A stretch of DNA of 64,000 bases from Symbiodinium natans (taxonomy: Eukaryota > Sar > Dinophyceae > Suessiales > Symbiodiniaceae): NCBI GenBank assembly GCA_905221605.1, contig CAJNDS010000106.1, positions 151,501 through 215,500 of the forward strand. The letters run 5' to 3'. The position numbers and the translations under genes are program-made. Every line of letters starts with the position of its first letter. Position 1 is the stretch's first letter. Below, piece by piece: positions 30,582 through 42,454 of the stretch. Under the pieces are notes generated by a model, which worked only from the letters and a program-made list of their open reading frames with translations, did no database searches and was not told where the DNA came from.

Positions 30582-33500
30582 CTACCTAACACGCCCGCCT
30601 TGGGGCACGCGGCCCTGTGATCCCCTATATAAGGTGTCCAGGGTCCCACCACAACGACAACGTGTCGGCGTATGGGGCAATGGGAGGCGCAGCCGCCGGA
30701 GCAACAGAACGCGCATGCAGTCGGAGGGCATGCGGAATTCCGGGGCGGTAGGGAGCACGGTGAGGGCGCGGGAGCCGCCAGGGCCCGCCTGGGATAGCAG
30801 CAGCGCGCGCGAAGCCTGGTCAAGGTCAGAAAGGAGGCTGTCGCACGCTGCGGCATCCAGGCAGGCCGTGGCCACCAAAGCTGCGAGCCGCCTGGCCCTG
30901 GGGGCGGCGGTCGTGCAGCAGTTGAGGCCACGACGGTGCATCAAACCCCGCCCGTCTCAAACAAGATTCCGCGTGCAGTGCCGCGGATACGCTTGGGGCA
31001 ATGCCACACCAGTCCGTGTTTCCGACCGGGAGGCCTCAGCCTGGCGAAGCAACTCCGCCACAATGTCCGCCCAAAAAGCCCAATGCGCCGCGAAGCGCGT
31101 GGTCTCGGCAGAGCGCAAGCCCAGACCACCCAGCTGCAGCGGTAGCTGAGCCCGGCGAGTGGCATTGGCCTCCCACAGCGGCGGGCCGCCGTTGGCCAGG
31201 ACCTCATGCAGGCAGGCGAGGACCGCCTCATCGTGCTTATGGGCGAACGCTGCTGTGTAGGTGGGCGGGAGAGCGCGGAGTACATAATGGCAACGGGGAG
31301 CCGCGCACATGAGGAGCAACAACCACGCAACCTGCAGATCCGGGACTGAGGGGAGTTTGGACAACAGCGTTTTGTGGGCTTCCAATTTGGATTGCAAGTG
31401 GGCCTCCACAAACGCGTGGCTCCCGAGCGGCGTGCCCAGCACCACCATGCCTTGCTGTTCGGCCGGGCGAATCCAATCGCCCACCCATGCGGGAGGGCGG
31501 TCCGGATCAACGGGCACCTCGTCCGCAAAGCCCGCCGGCTCGACACCCCCGGAGTTCCAACCCGCATCTTACCCAAGTGCACATCAATGTTGGCGTGTGA
31601 GGCCAAAGCCGCACGCAAGGCCCTGAATGTGGGGCGGCGCGTTCTGCCGTGGGGCAGGAAATGTATGTGTCCTCCAAGAATGCAAACAGGTCTTCTCCTG
31701 GTTCAAAGGAGGAGTGTGCGGCCCGCAACGCCTGATGGATGCCCACGGCGAACAAGCCGGGCATGAGCGGGTCCCCCTGCTCGCCGCTTTTCGACTGCAC
31801 GACGGAATGAACAGCGCCCGCCGCATCGTAAAACAAGTACTCGCTATCGCCACAGTAAAAAAGGCGGACCAGAGGGATGAGGGGCACCAAGGCTGGGCAT
31901 GCAAAGAGGCTCGTGTCGGTGGCTGCACGGAGTGCTCGCGCATACAGGTACGGGGCGCATGCCTCCTGCAAGGGCGTGGAGAACTGCTGAGCCAACGCGT
32001 GACACCAAGCGGCGGAAGACGTCGCCCATCACCAGGGCGCGAATGCCCCCGCCAGGCTTGAGCAGCGCCACCATGCGCCCCAAGGCACGTCCGCCTGAGC
32101 CAGACGGTGCGCGGCAGCAACGAGGAGGTCGCAACAGTCTTCATCGTCAAGTCATGCAAAGTCGCTAGCGTTTCCAACGTGGCCGGGGCGAGGGGGGCGG
32201 CCTCCAATGCAGAACTGGCGGCCGACAATTCCCCCAGATGCGCCAGGGCCGCCGCCCGCTCCGCACGGCGATCGTCGTCCTGTTGTTCGGGGCGAGCTGG
32301 CGAGCCGTGCCGCGGTTGCGAGGGCACCGCCGCTGCCGCTTGCGCAGCCTCCGCCAATAAGTCGCCCCAACGTTGCTGTCCCAACAAGGTGACCCGCCGC
32401 GCAAGTTCTGCCGGCGGCAGGGTGGTCTGGCCCCGCGACCGATACAACAACATCCGAGGCCCCAAGAGGAAGAGACCCAGCCTGCACAGACTGCGCATCG
32501 GGCCCGTCGCGGATCAGCTCCAAGCACACTTGCCGGAGTGCCCCACGCACAACGCGCGGCGGGGGCTGAAGGGTGAACACCCTCTAGGCCAGCACGGCTC
32601 GCAAGTCGACATCGCGCCAATACGTGGCCGGGCAAGCACGCCCGCGGTCCGCAGCCGGCTCGGGCAGCGGCGCAGGACTTGGGGTGAAGGTTTGCTGCGC
32701 CTCGCAGCTGTGTTGGTGTCCACGACCACGCCGGCCTCGCCCTCGGCCTCGGCGGCCGCGACCCCTTTGCAATCTGCTCGCCCGCTCGGCGGCGTCAGCG
32801 AGGTAAGCCTCGGCTGTTGCCGCCTCTTCACACGCCTCAGGGCCGGTTGGCACAGCGTCTGGCCGCCAGCGTGCCGGCGGCCTCAACCGCGAGAGCTTGG
32901 CCCCCAAACGCTTGAAGAAAAGCAGATTGGGCAACCGCAAGCAAGTAACCGGCAGGGCCCGCCGTGGTGGCGACAGCTTGTTGCAGGGATACTGTCTGGC
33001 CATGCAAAGCTGCCAACTCTGAGCACACTGTGTCGACGTTTTGGCCAGTGTCCTCCTCCGTCAACGCAATTGCATGATATTGCATGCACAAAAGCAACAA
33101 GTTCACACGTGGCGATCGGCGGGCATCATCAGCAGACAACATGCCCGCCGCGCGCAACAAGAGTGGCACAAAGAACCAACAGTTGCGAGCCGGCACTGCC
33201 GCCTGGTGGCAGGGGCCGTCATGAGGCATGCTCGGAAGTGGGGCTGAAGAGTCCAGGACCGTCGGCGCGCACGCAGTGTCCTCGCGGTCGGAATCCGTCA
33301 GTGCATCCGGCGACGGGGGGGTCATGCCCAAAACGGGACTCTCACTGTCAGCACAATCCCGGAAACCCTCCGACTCACTGAGGCCACCCCCGCCAGAAGG
33401 GGGGCTCGAGGGTCTTCCAATCCCTGGGTGGAGCGCCTCGCCCACTCGCTGACCGATGAAGAAGTTGCAGTCGGCGGCGGCGCCGTAGACGACGTGTCCC

Positions 33501-33673
33501 GTGCTGCATGGCGGCGGGTGCGGAGCATCTGCAGAAGCGTTTGGCATGAACCAATGCATGTGGCAACAGTGTCGTGCGCAAACCTTTTTTTTTTCCACGC
33601 ACCTTTTCCTCGCGTCAGTGTTCACGATCCCTGTGCACGGAATCGGCAGGCTGCTCGGGCCGCGGTGTGTCAA
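30582..33673 (-). pseudogene. R2-type LINE copy B, broken
   Basis: Pieces in order on the minus strand: N-terminal region with RVGEALHPGIG and CWFFVPLLLRAAGML (33673-32837); LARRVTLLGQQRWGDLL (about 32420); RT start LLKPGGGIRALVMGD (about 32060); RT middle GEQGDPLMPGLFAVG and AFLEDTYI (31995-31507); C-terminal RT/thumb GMVVLGTPLGSHAFVEAHLQ (31517-30957); and RLRLPLPHTPTRCRCGG zinc-knuckle side (30944-30582). At least four frameshifts separate them. The SLDG...YD motif A is missing and the FLDD box reads FLED, so this copy cannot encode an active RT. Confidence 0.75.
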
Positions 33674-35394
33674 GCACGCAAGGGCAACCTGGACGGCTGC
33701 TCAGCCTCGGCGAGCTCCAGGACCCAGCCAAGCGGCGTGCCCTCGTCTCCGGTTGGCTGCGCCGGCGCGCGCCAGCAACCGCCCAACAGCGTCGAGGCCA
33801 AGGCGCGCTGCAACGCGCAACCCAGCTGCCCCCACCACCGGCGTTCCCACCCGGAGCGGGCAGCAGCTCGCAGCGCCCTCGGCGCGCGCAGGGAGCGCTG
33901 TTGCGCGAGGTCGCGGACGAGGTCGTGCGCCTCTTGCCCCCATCGTCCGCCGACCTCCGCAGCCAGGACGACGAGGCGTTGCGGGCCCGGACCGGCTAGT
34001 TCGGGGTAGCGCCGTTGTTTGCGCCGCCTCGCGACGTCGATGGCAGCCCCATCCCGATCTGAGGAGCCGGTCTGCGGGTGTCCGTCTGCGCGCAGCGGCG
34101 AAACCAGGGTCACATCGCAGCAGAGTGCCTCGCCGCGCCGAGACGCGCCATAAATGACGAGGTCAAGTCGGCGCCGGTCATCTGGGGCGACGCCCGCTGC
34201 GGTGGTCCGCGCTAGCCATTGTTGGGGGACCACCCGCCCTTCGGCGGCGACGACCTCCCGCGCTACTCGGACCCACGCTCGCTCGAGTATGGGAGCGCGC
34301 CGGGCCAGCAGCCCACTCCGGGCGCAGGCGGCGCGATGGTCGCCCAGCTGGTCCACCACGGCTCGGCACCCTGGCTCGCCATGTCCTCCGCAACGGGAAG
34401 ATGCCATGGGTAGCGGCAAGCGAAGGCGTCGCCGGAGAGCGACTTGCATGTCCAGCGGCAGAAGCTGCGTGCCCGTGGGGATGGCTCGCAACCACTCGCC
34501 GGCATGCGCGCCCGCCTGGGAGCGCAGCAGTGCTCGGGAACTTGGCGACAAGCTGCAGAGGAGGCGCTCGCGGTAGGATTTGTTGAGTACGCAAGCTGCC
34601 GGTTTCTGCCAGCCATGTGGCCAACTTCCAGGCTCTGAAGGCTCAGCGTGTGCAGGCGGCGGCCGCGCCCCGTGGAGCAAGGCATCCCACTCCGGGCGCG
34701 CTCTCCATCCTTCGGCGAGCAGCCGGTCACCCGCTTCCGCAGCTGCCCGCAGGCACGGCGCAGTCGACCCGCCGCCAAGAGCGAGTTCTTGCGCATATCG
34801 GCGGGCAACCTCCGGGCGTCTTTGCAGCATCACCGGGAGCGCGTCCGCCCAAGCCGCCCAATAGGCCGCTGGAGCTAGTCGCTCCGCGCTCGCGAGACCG
34901 AGGCCACCACATGCGGCAGGGAGGAAGGCGATTTGGCCCGCTGCGGTCCACTCCCGCCCGCTCGCATCCTGCTCCGCTAGAAGGTGGTGGAGCGTTGCCC
35001 AAATCGCCCGATCGTTTTCTGCCGCATAGGTGGCCGAGTCCAGCGGCGGCACCGTGCGCAGAGCATGTTGGGCACGCGGGCTGGCACAGTAGAGCAGGAG
35101 CAGCCATGCGCTCTGCATATCAGGCAATTCCGGCAGTTCGTGCAGCAAGCGGCGCTCTTCCTCAAGCCTTGCCGCGAGAGTGCGTCGCACGAACTCCGTA
35201 TGCCCGATCGGCACGCCCAATGCAACAAAGCCGCAAGTTGCCAGTTGCCGGTTCACTGTCACCTCCGCACCAGACTTCGGGTCCGAGCACTGCGATATCG
35301 GGCGGGGGCGGCCCGCCACTTGCGCGATAGACCCGAGTCTTCCCGAGATTAGCTGCGACACCAGCCTGCCGCTCGACCGTGCGCGTGACATCAT
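33670..35394 (-). CDS. LINE copy A: RT thumb, zinc knuckle, restriction-like endonuclease
   Basis: Continues the RT frame at about 35270 with ATCGFVALGVPIGHTEFVRR, then a helical region (MQSAWLLLLYCASPRAQHAL) shared with copy B, a CCHC-type knuckle (CGGHGEPGC...GDHRAAC, about 34400-34340) and an endonuclease-like segment RRLDLVIYG...CCDVTLVSP (about 34170-34080) fitting the (K/R)PD...D pattern of R2-type enzymes. In such elements the endonuclease nicks the target and primes reverse transcription. The first ~40 codons upstream of 35280 are out of frame with the real protein. Confidence 0.78.
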   Translation of the reverse strand: MMSRARSSGRLVSQLISGRLGSIAQVAGRPRPISQCSDPKSGAEVTVNRQLATCGFVALGVPIGHTEFVRRTLAARLEEERRLLHELPELPDMQSAWLLLLYCASPRAQHALRTVPPLDSATYAAENDRAIWATLHHLLAEQDASGREWTAAGQIAFLPAACGGLGLASAERLAPAAYWAAWADALPVMLQRRPEVARRYAQELALGGGSTAPCLRAAAEAGDRLLAEGWRARPEWDALLHGARPPPAHAEPSEPGSWPHGWQKPAACVLNKSYRERLLCSLSPSSRALLRSQAGAHAGEWLRAIPTGTQLLPLDMQVALRRRLRLPLPMASSRCGGHGEPGCRAVVDQLGDHRAACARSGLLARRAPILERAWVRVAREVVAAEGRVVPQQWLARTTAAGVAPDDRRRLDLVIYGASRRGEALCCDVTLVSPLRADGHPQTGSSDRDGAAIDVARRRKQRRYPELAGPGPQRLVVLAAEVGGRWGQEAHDLVRDLAQQRSLRAPRALRAAARSGWERRWWGQLGCALQRALASTLLGGCWRAPAQPTGDEGTPLGWVLELAEAEQPSRLPLRA

Positions 35395-36637
35395 CTAGCG
35401 CTGACCGGGCGCGAGCTGGAGTGGTGACGAGGTACAAGTCGTCCAGAAAAGCGGCAAGGAACTCCCCCGGCTGCAATCGCCCTTGCGCCGCAGCTAGGGC
35501 ATCGTGTTGCGCCAGGGAGTACAGAGCCGGCGCTAACGCATCTCCCTGCTCGCAGCCGTCACCTTGCGAGATCTCGTGGCGCCGGCCCTCGGCGTCCCAC
35601 CACAGGTACGTGGAGGTGCCGCCGTACCACGCCCGCACATATGGGACGAGGGCTGGAGCGACCTCGCGCAGCTTCTTCAGGAAGGCGGCACGTGAGACCG
35701 TGTCATAGGCGCTCCTTCCGTCGAGCGAGACGATGGTGGCGTCGGCATCCAACTCGCTCGCCGCGCGCAGCATCGCTGCCAAGCAATCCGTCCCCGCATG
35801 GGCCTGAAGCGCGAACTGGAAGGGCCGCGTGGCGCGGTCGAACGTGTCAGCATACTGTCGCGCCAACGCTCGTGACACCAGTCGGCGTAGCGTGTCTCCA
35901 GTCGCGATCCCGCGCACGCCGCCGCCGGGCTTGGAAAGGGCGGTGAGCCGGGACAACGCGAGGGCTTGCAGCACGGCGGCGGGCGCATCAGCATTCGCCA
36001 AAAGGGATGCCGCGTGCGCTAGCAAGTCCATCGCCTCCTCGTCCTCCAGCAGCAAGCGATAGTGTTCCACCGCCGCGCCGGACAGGCCAGCAGCGCTGCC
36101 ACGCTTAGCCGTGCGCAAAGCTTCTCCCAACTCAGCTGCAGTGAGGTGGACACGGTCTGCTGCACGGAAGCTGGCTATGTCGTCCGGCATCGGCTGGCGC
36201 GGACGGGGCGGTCGCTTGTCGGGGTCCGAAAGGAGGCGTAACGTAGCCGCATTGCCCGGCGCCAAAGGAGCGCTGGTGAGCGTCTGGCGCGCGCGCGACA
36301 ACTGACCGCGGCGTACCTGCGCGCAAGCGCGCTCGCGCATCCGCTCCGCATCAGTGCCTGCGGATTGCTGCAGGCGCTGCTCCGGAGACGGCGCCGCTTC
36401 CAGCAGTTCGCGCCAGCACCCAGCCTCGAAGGCTCGGATCCGCTCTAATAAGGCGGCGCGGCCAGCTGCACCCGTTGCGTGCGGTCGCGCCAACAAAAGG
36501 CGTGGCACCAGCAGGAACAGCTTCCAGGCACGCTCTGCTGTGACACCGGCCGCCGGGTTCGGCGCGTGCAGGCCACGCAGCGCGTGCACGAACGCACGGC
36601 GCACGCCAGCAGCGAGAAAGCGTGGGACAGCGCGCAT
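35162..36637 (-). CDS. LINE copy A: reverse transcriptase
   Basis: RT signatures: LSRLTALSKPGGGVRGIA, SLDGRSAYDTVSRAAFL (motif A, Asp present), SQGDGCEQGDALAPALY (motif B) and AAFLDDLYLV (motif C FLDD). N-terminal RAWKLFLLVPRLLLARP is shared with the fragment at 38764-39480. A single frameshift near 35270-35280 separates this frame from 33670-35394; the last ~35 codons before 35162 are out of frame. Confidence 0.85.
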   Translation of the reverse strand: MRAVPRFLAAGVRRAFVHALRGLHAPNPAAGVTAERAWKLFLLVPRLLLARPHATGAAGRAALLERIRAFEAGCWRELLEAAPSPEQRLQQSAGTDAERMRERACAQVRRGQLSRARQTLTSAPLAPGNAATLRLLSDPDKRPPRPRQPMPDDIASFRAADRVHLTAAELGEALRTAKRGSAAGLSGAAVEHYRLLLEDEEAMDLLAHAASLLANADAPAAVLQALALSRLTALSKPGGGVRGIATGDTLRRLVSRALARQYADTFDRATRPFQFALQAHAGTDCLAAMLRAASELDADATIVSLDGRSAYDTVSRAAFLKKLREVAPALVPYVRAWYGGTSTYLWWDAEGRRHEISQGDGCEQGDALAPALYSLAQHDALAAAQGRLQPGEFLAAFLDDLYLVTTPARARSALDDVTRTVERQAGVAANLGKTRVYRASGGPPPPDIAVLGPEVWCGGDSEPATGNLRLCCIGRADRAYGVRATHSRGKA

Positions 36638-37791
36638 CGTAGGGACCGGTGTGGCAAAAGCGTCCCTCTACTCGACTGTGTCCAGCCATTCCCAGGACGC
36701 TCGGGCAACTCGCGCACGCGCGCCCGGCGTCGAGGCGGTCGTAGCTGCGTGGGGGCCCTCGTCGACAATGGCGGAGTCGCTGGACGTGTCGCACGGAGCC
36801 GTAGCCGATGGACCACGGCGGCCTGGCCGTTGCCCGCCTCGGCCTCCTGCTGTCGCGCGTCCTCCTGCACAGGCGTTCGCGGCGGGCGAGTTGGCGGGGC
36901 TCGGGCATTGTGGGACGCCGGTCTGCTCGCCATCGCTCACGCGGCCCGCACTGCCAGCAGCATGCGGACGCCCTCTTCTGCGTCGGCAACGGCGAGCGCG
37001 AGGTCCGTGTCGTCGACGGTGGGACGGCCTGAGTCCGCGCGGCTGCAGCCAAGGGCGCGCCGCCACAGGCCTCCAGAAAAGCCGACTGGGCTGCTGCAGA
37101 CACAGACCCATCCGGGGCCTGCGCGAGGCGGAGAGCCGTTGCGAGAGGGATGGGGGCGGCAGGGAGCGCGCGCAACGATGCGACGAGCGCAGCGTCCGTC
37201 GCGGGAAGGCCCAGAGGCGCCGCGCCCATCTCCTGCGCATCACATTCTGCGACGCCGTGCAGCCGGCGGCGCTGCCTGCAGCGCACCAGCCAGCGTGTCG
37301 AACCGCCCTGCTGCGTCGTCCGGCAAAGATTGCCAATCTGTCAAGGCCGGCACGCTCAGGTTGCCAGCCGCAGCGTGCAACAGCGGCACAAACAGCCAGG
37401 AATTGCGATCCCCTGGCAGGGCGTCGGGCGGGCGAGCAACCTGCCATCGGGGCAGCGCGGGCTGTGCTGTCGGCGAGGGCGGCGGCGTCCCACGCGCTGC
37501 AAGAGGTGCCGGCAAGTTGAACAACTTCGCTCGCCGACCGCCTGCCATAGAGTGGCGGGTCGGCGCGGCGCAAAGAATGAGGTGGCCGTATCCGACCGAG
37601 CCCACCAATGCCCTCTACCACGCTTGTTATGTTTAGCTCCTGCACGGTGGCGAGCCGCTCACGAGCTGTGTTGGGCGCAGTAGGCACAGGCGGCGGTGTG
37701 GGCAGGCGAGGACGGCCACGGCTGCGGCTGCGGCTGCGGCTGTCTCGGTGTGGAGCCCCCGGCGGTGTGACTGGGCTGGTCTCCGCCATGG
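36638..37791 (-). pseudogene. LINE copy A: N-terminal region, several frameshifts
   Basis: Plausible pieces move between frames: MAETSPVTPPGAPHRDSRSR with RELATVQELN-type sequence (37791-37600), NSWLFVPLLHAAAGNLSVP (about 37400), AAQSAFLEACGGAPLA (about 37080) and CDTSSDSAIVDEGPHA (about 36760). The second and third correspond to copy B segments CWFFVPLLLRAAGML and AQSAFLQAFGGQAL, which sets their order. Confidence 0.6.
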
Positions 37792-38763
37792 TGTCGAGGC
37801 CTTGGGCAGGAGGACCACGGTCTTTTGTACGCTCATCAGTTAATCTCCCCCGAGCTGAAGTTATGAGCGAAGGACACAGGTGAAACAAACCGTTTAACAG
37901 GCTTGGAGGCATGCAACCCATATGAAGGAAGCGAACACCGGAATCAGCTGCGAGACGCCAATGCCTACATCCCTGGGCTAGCCCAAGAAGTGCTGCTGAG
38001 CTGTCACAGCACGGCAAACGAGCCTTGTTCATTGCCAGCACTAGTCTGTTACGTAGCATAATGTTCAGGACGGAGGGCCAAGGTGTAAACAGCATCCGTC
38101 GTCTGCAATTGCATAAAGGCGCGAAAAAAAAAAAACGGCGGTGCGGAACACGTGGTTTGGCAAGAAGTGCAGGGAGCCATCACATCAGGCACTGGGAAGA
38201 ATGACTGCTTTGAGACACTCGTCCCAGAGACCGATGCACGCTACAGCGAAGACAGAGTCGGCAGCATGGAAGATGGAGGCAAGAAGGTGGGGAGGAGGTG
38301 TCGAGTTCAAAGCGAAAGTCGAACGGACAAGCAAACGCTAGCAAAACCGCCCATCGAGCCAGCAGCTGCCGAATGCTGCCGAACAGGCAGGCTTTCGGAC
38401 AGAACATGCTATGCCATTGCGCGCGGGCAGCAAACACACGTACATCCACGGCGGCCGACTTGGCCGAGCAGCCGGACGCCAGTGAAAACGACGAAAGGGC
38501 ACCCCCAACTCCGCGAACGGGACATGGGCATGCGGATGCATGCGGGCGCGTTTCATAGCGCGGCGTGGGAATTCCTGGACGAAAATTTCCGCTGTCGGGT
38601 CCCCACAACGCAGTCTGTGCCTCCCTTCCTGGCACCACGGCGGTGCGCAGCCGCGGCATAGCCGCCAAGCTATGCCAAACTGTCGGCCCTTGCGCGAGTT
38701 TGCCGCAAACTCAAGGGCATGTGGCGGTCTCAAATAACATCTGCGACGCGACCTGAAAACGTC

Positions 38764-39480
38764 TCATACGTCTCCCGTGGCGATGCCGCGCACACCGCCC
38801 TGCAATTTGTGCAGCGCTGTAAGGCGGCTGAGAGCGAGCGCCTCTGCCAATGCATCAACGCGGGCGACGCAAATCACGGCGAAGGTGGACAGGTCGAGCG
38901 CAACGGCATCGTCCAGCAACAGCTTGTGCACCTCGACAGCGGCGCCAGATAAATAGGCCACCAATCCACGCGACCTGCTTGACAATCAGCGTGAGCTCCT
39001 CGTCCGGGCGATGGGCAAGGACCTCGGGCGTCGCGCACGCTCCGGGGGGCGTTGGGCAGGGTCCGCAAGCGCTTGCGGCGATGCAATTCTTGCCACTCCG
39101 CGAGCTGGAAGGAAAAGCTCGAGATGCAGCAGCTGAAGGGATTGCCTGCGCGGGCCGGTTTGCAGACTGGGCGTAAAGCACGAGGCGCGGCAGCAAGAGG
39201 AACAACTTCCAGGCCCTGAGCACACGCAGCTCCCCAGCCTGCCGAGCGCCGCCTGCACTTCGGTCAATGCTGCGCGCACGCCCGATGTTGTGGCGGCCAG
39301 GAACTTGCCAGGTTGAAGGGTTGCGCTGGCCTCGAGAGGCGCATTGTCTTGGACCAGGGCGAAGAACGCAGGGGCCAACGGCCACCATGCAGGCGCCACC
39401 TCGCGTAGCTTTTGCTGAGCACCGCGGCGCGGCTGATGCAGTCATACGCGCTTCGACCATCCAAAAAAGCGGGGGGGGCA
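38764..39480 (-). pseudogene. R2-type LINE fragments, scrambled order
   Basis: Reading down the minus strand: RT motif A DGRSAYDCISRAAVL (about 39470), then LQPGKFLAATTSGVRAAL with the FLDD box deleted (about 39310), then the N-terminal segment RAWKLFLLLPRLVLY (about 39220), then LSGAAVEVHKLLLDD and LTALHKLQGGVRGIATGD (38950-38764). In copy A the last two precede motif A, so two partial copies are joined tail to head. Confidence 0.7.
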
Positions 39481-41059
39481 TTGCTGGTTGTTGAGCAAAA
39501 AGGGATGAGCGACTGACAAGATTTGCTGCCCAATGAGCTGGGTTGATGCTACATGTGATGATAAGCGATGGAGGGTCAAAAAACTGAGCACATGGAAATG
39601 CTCAAAATGGAAATTTAAATTCGCGAACGCTTTTCCCGCAACCTGTCCTATGTTTCTATAGGAACGTAGCTTGACTCGAACGGGCAATAGCAAAGCTGGT
39701 TGGACAGGCCAACCTGGCGAGCGTGCGTCGACAGCGCGCAGCCGCCGCCCGAAACGGCAAACGAGCTGGGTCTAGAGGGATGGGGTTGGCAACGTAGTGC
39801 AGTTCTCGCACGTCACTCTGATATTCCACAGCACAGCCTCCCTCTTGCGAACACTGGCAATGTCGATGGAGACAACCCACTCCTCAGCGATACAGGGCCA
39901 CGGCCCCCCTCCCTGCCCACCGCCGCCTAGTGTGCTCTCTGCCACCTGTAGGCTGAGATCGTTTTTTTCCGATTGCAAACGACGATCCGCAGGTCGGGGC
40001 CAAGTACACGAAACGCGCATCTTGACTTCGTGCCGTTCCTGACGCAGGACCTTCCGAGGAACGAGCTAGCTGCGTGGCCCGGCCAGGCCGCTGGCAGGTG
40101 CGCTAAAAGACAACCAACAAAAACTGTTGTTGTTTTTAAAGACTGTTGTTGCACCACTCTGTTTTTCTTGGAAAAATATGATGCACGCAGTAGACTGTTT
40201 TTGCGTGCACCTTTTTGTGCTTTCCAATTCCTATGGTAGTGCATGCGTGTGGGCCCGACTGGGACCGCAGCAAGGGGCGGGCGTCTGGGGTTGAAGTCGG
40301 CAACACTTGTTCCCAAATCCACAAAGCGGGAGAGCGCGCGTTTATAAACGAGCGAGGCGCCAAAGCCGGCCTGGACCCTGCGTCATCGTCCCCGATGTTT
40401 ACCAAACCCGCATTTGCAATGCTGGGGCCGGAGCGGCACTACAGTGGCCGCCCCACCCGCCCCGCGAGCCCGAATTCACCGATGGACGTCCCACTAGGAT
40501 GGCACACTCGGCTCGGCTGCCTGGCACGCAGATTCCCTGCGCGTGGTTGGCCCACATGCCAGCGAACATGCGCAAAAGAAACCACGACTCTGGGAGTCAG
40601 GGAGATGCGCAGGCAATGCGGATGGGTTGCTCCTGCACACGGCCCGCAGCGCCCTTGCTCTCTGGATGGCGTCGAAAGCCAGGCCCTGCGTGCGAAAAAG
40701 CGCGACCACCCTCCTGCCAGACATGATGTTGATAATGCTCTGCGCCAACCGGTGACAACGGATCGACGCATGGGGCGACCATCGCCTCCGGGCACTTGGC
40801 TGACTTGGCTAGGCAGGCGAAAGTGGTACCCATGAAGGAAATTCACAGACATGCGCACAGTCAACTTCACGGATGTACAATGTCTACTGCTGTTGAAACA
40901 ACAAACCTGTATGAGCGATGGTTTGTACAAAGACTTTAACACAAACTCAACAATTTTTTTTTTGGAACTGACGCCTCTTTACTACATCAGCAGCGCAGTA
41001 GGCCGTCCTTGTGGGTCTCAACACTAGAGGTGAAACAGTCGCAGGCGCGAAAACCGAAA
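39481..41059. other. No supportable gene
   Basis: Short frames only; no domain recognised. A small TTGTTGTTTTTAAAGACTGTTGTTG repeat lies near 40125. Confidence 0.4.
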
Positions 41060-41868
<809 letters not shown>

Positions 41869-42454
41869 GCCAAACACAACCACAAAAACCCGCAGCAACC
41901 CGCCAAAACCAAAAGCGCCAAACGTCAAACTGTACAAGCCAGCGAGTGAAAAAGAAGTCGTGACTACAAAGAAGCAACCGCTAGCGCAGAGGCCCTTATT
42001 GCAAGACAACTTAACGCCCGGCCAGCATGGTGAGACCAATGCAAACAAGAACCTACCTGCACCAATCACTCAGCAGCCCGTCACCCAAAGCAATGCTGCG
42101 CCACGTCTGGTACAGACATTAAGCGAAAGTATGGGTAGGCCGTAAGGCAAGGAACCTCCGTCACCTAAACTGCTCAACGCGTCCGTAGAGACAGTCCCCA
42201 CACAAGCGCCAGGGCCGTAGCAATAGCACTCAGGACTCCATTGTGGTTGGCAGGAAAGTTGCAAGCACACTAAGCACAATGCACACAGAGTGCCAGAAAA
42301 GGCGCCCCCTTCCCCCCCGACGAGCGGGGGCAGACAAGGGGCTGGTGTGGCTACACTATGCTGCAGTCTGCGCTGTGTGAGTCCGGACGTCCTCACGTAG
42401 CTATGGCCATAGGGCAGGCCTGGAGCGCTGCTTGCAAGAGGCCATATTGTTACA

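Larger units (their letters stand above)
33670..37791 (-). mobile_element. R2-type LINE copy A
   Basis: Head-to-tail with copy B. N-terminal region from MAETSPVTPP (37791), RT in 36637-35270, zinc knuckle and restriction-like endonuclease to 33670. No terminal repeats or target duplication recognised. High GC throughout. Confidence 0.75.

Noticed and set aside
36354-37636. Plus-strand frames of over 380 codons in the LINE block
   Set aside because: GC-rich antisense shadows of the minus-strand LINE; Arg/Ala/Ser-rich with no domain.
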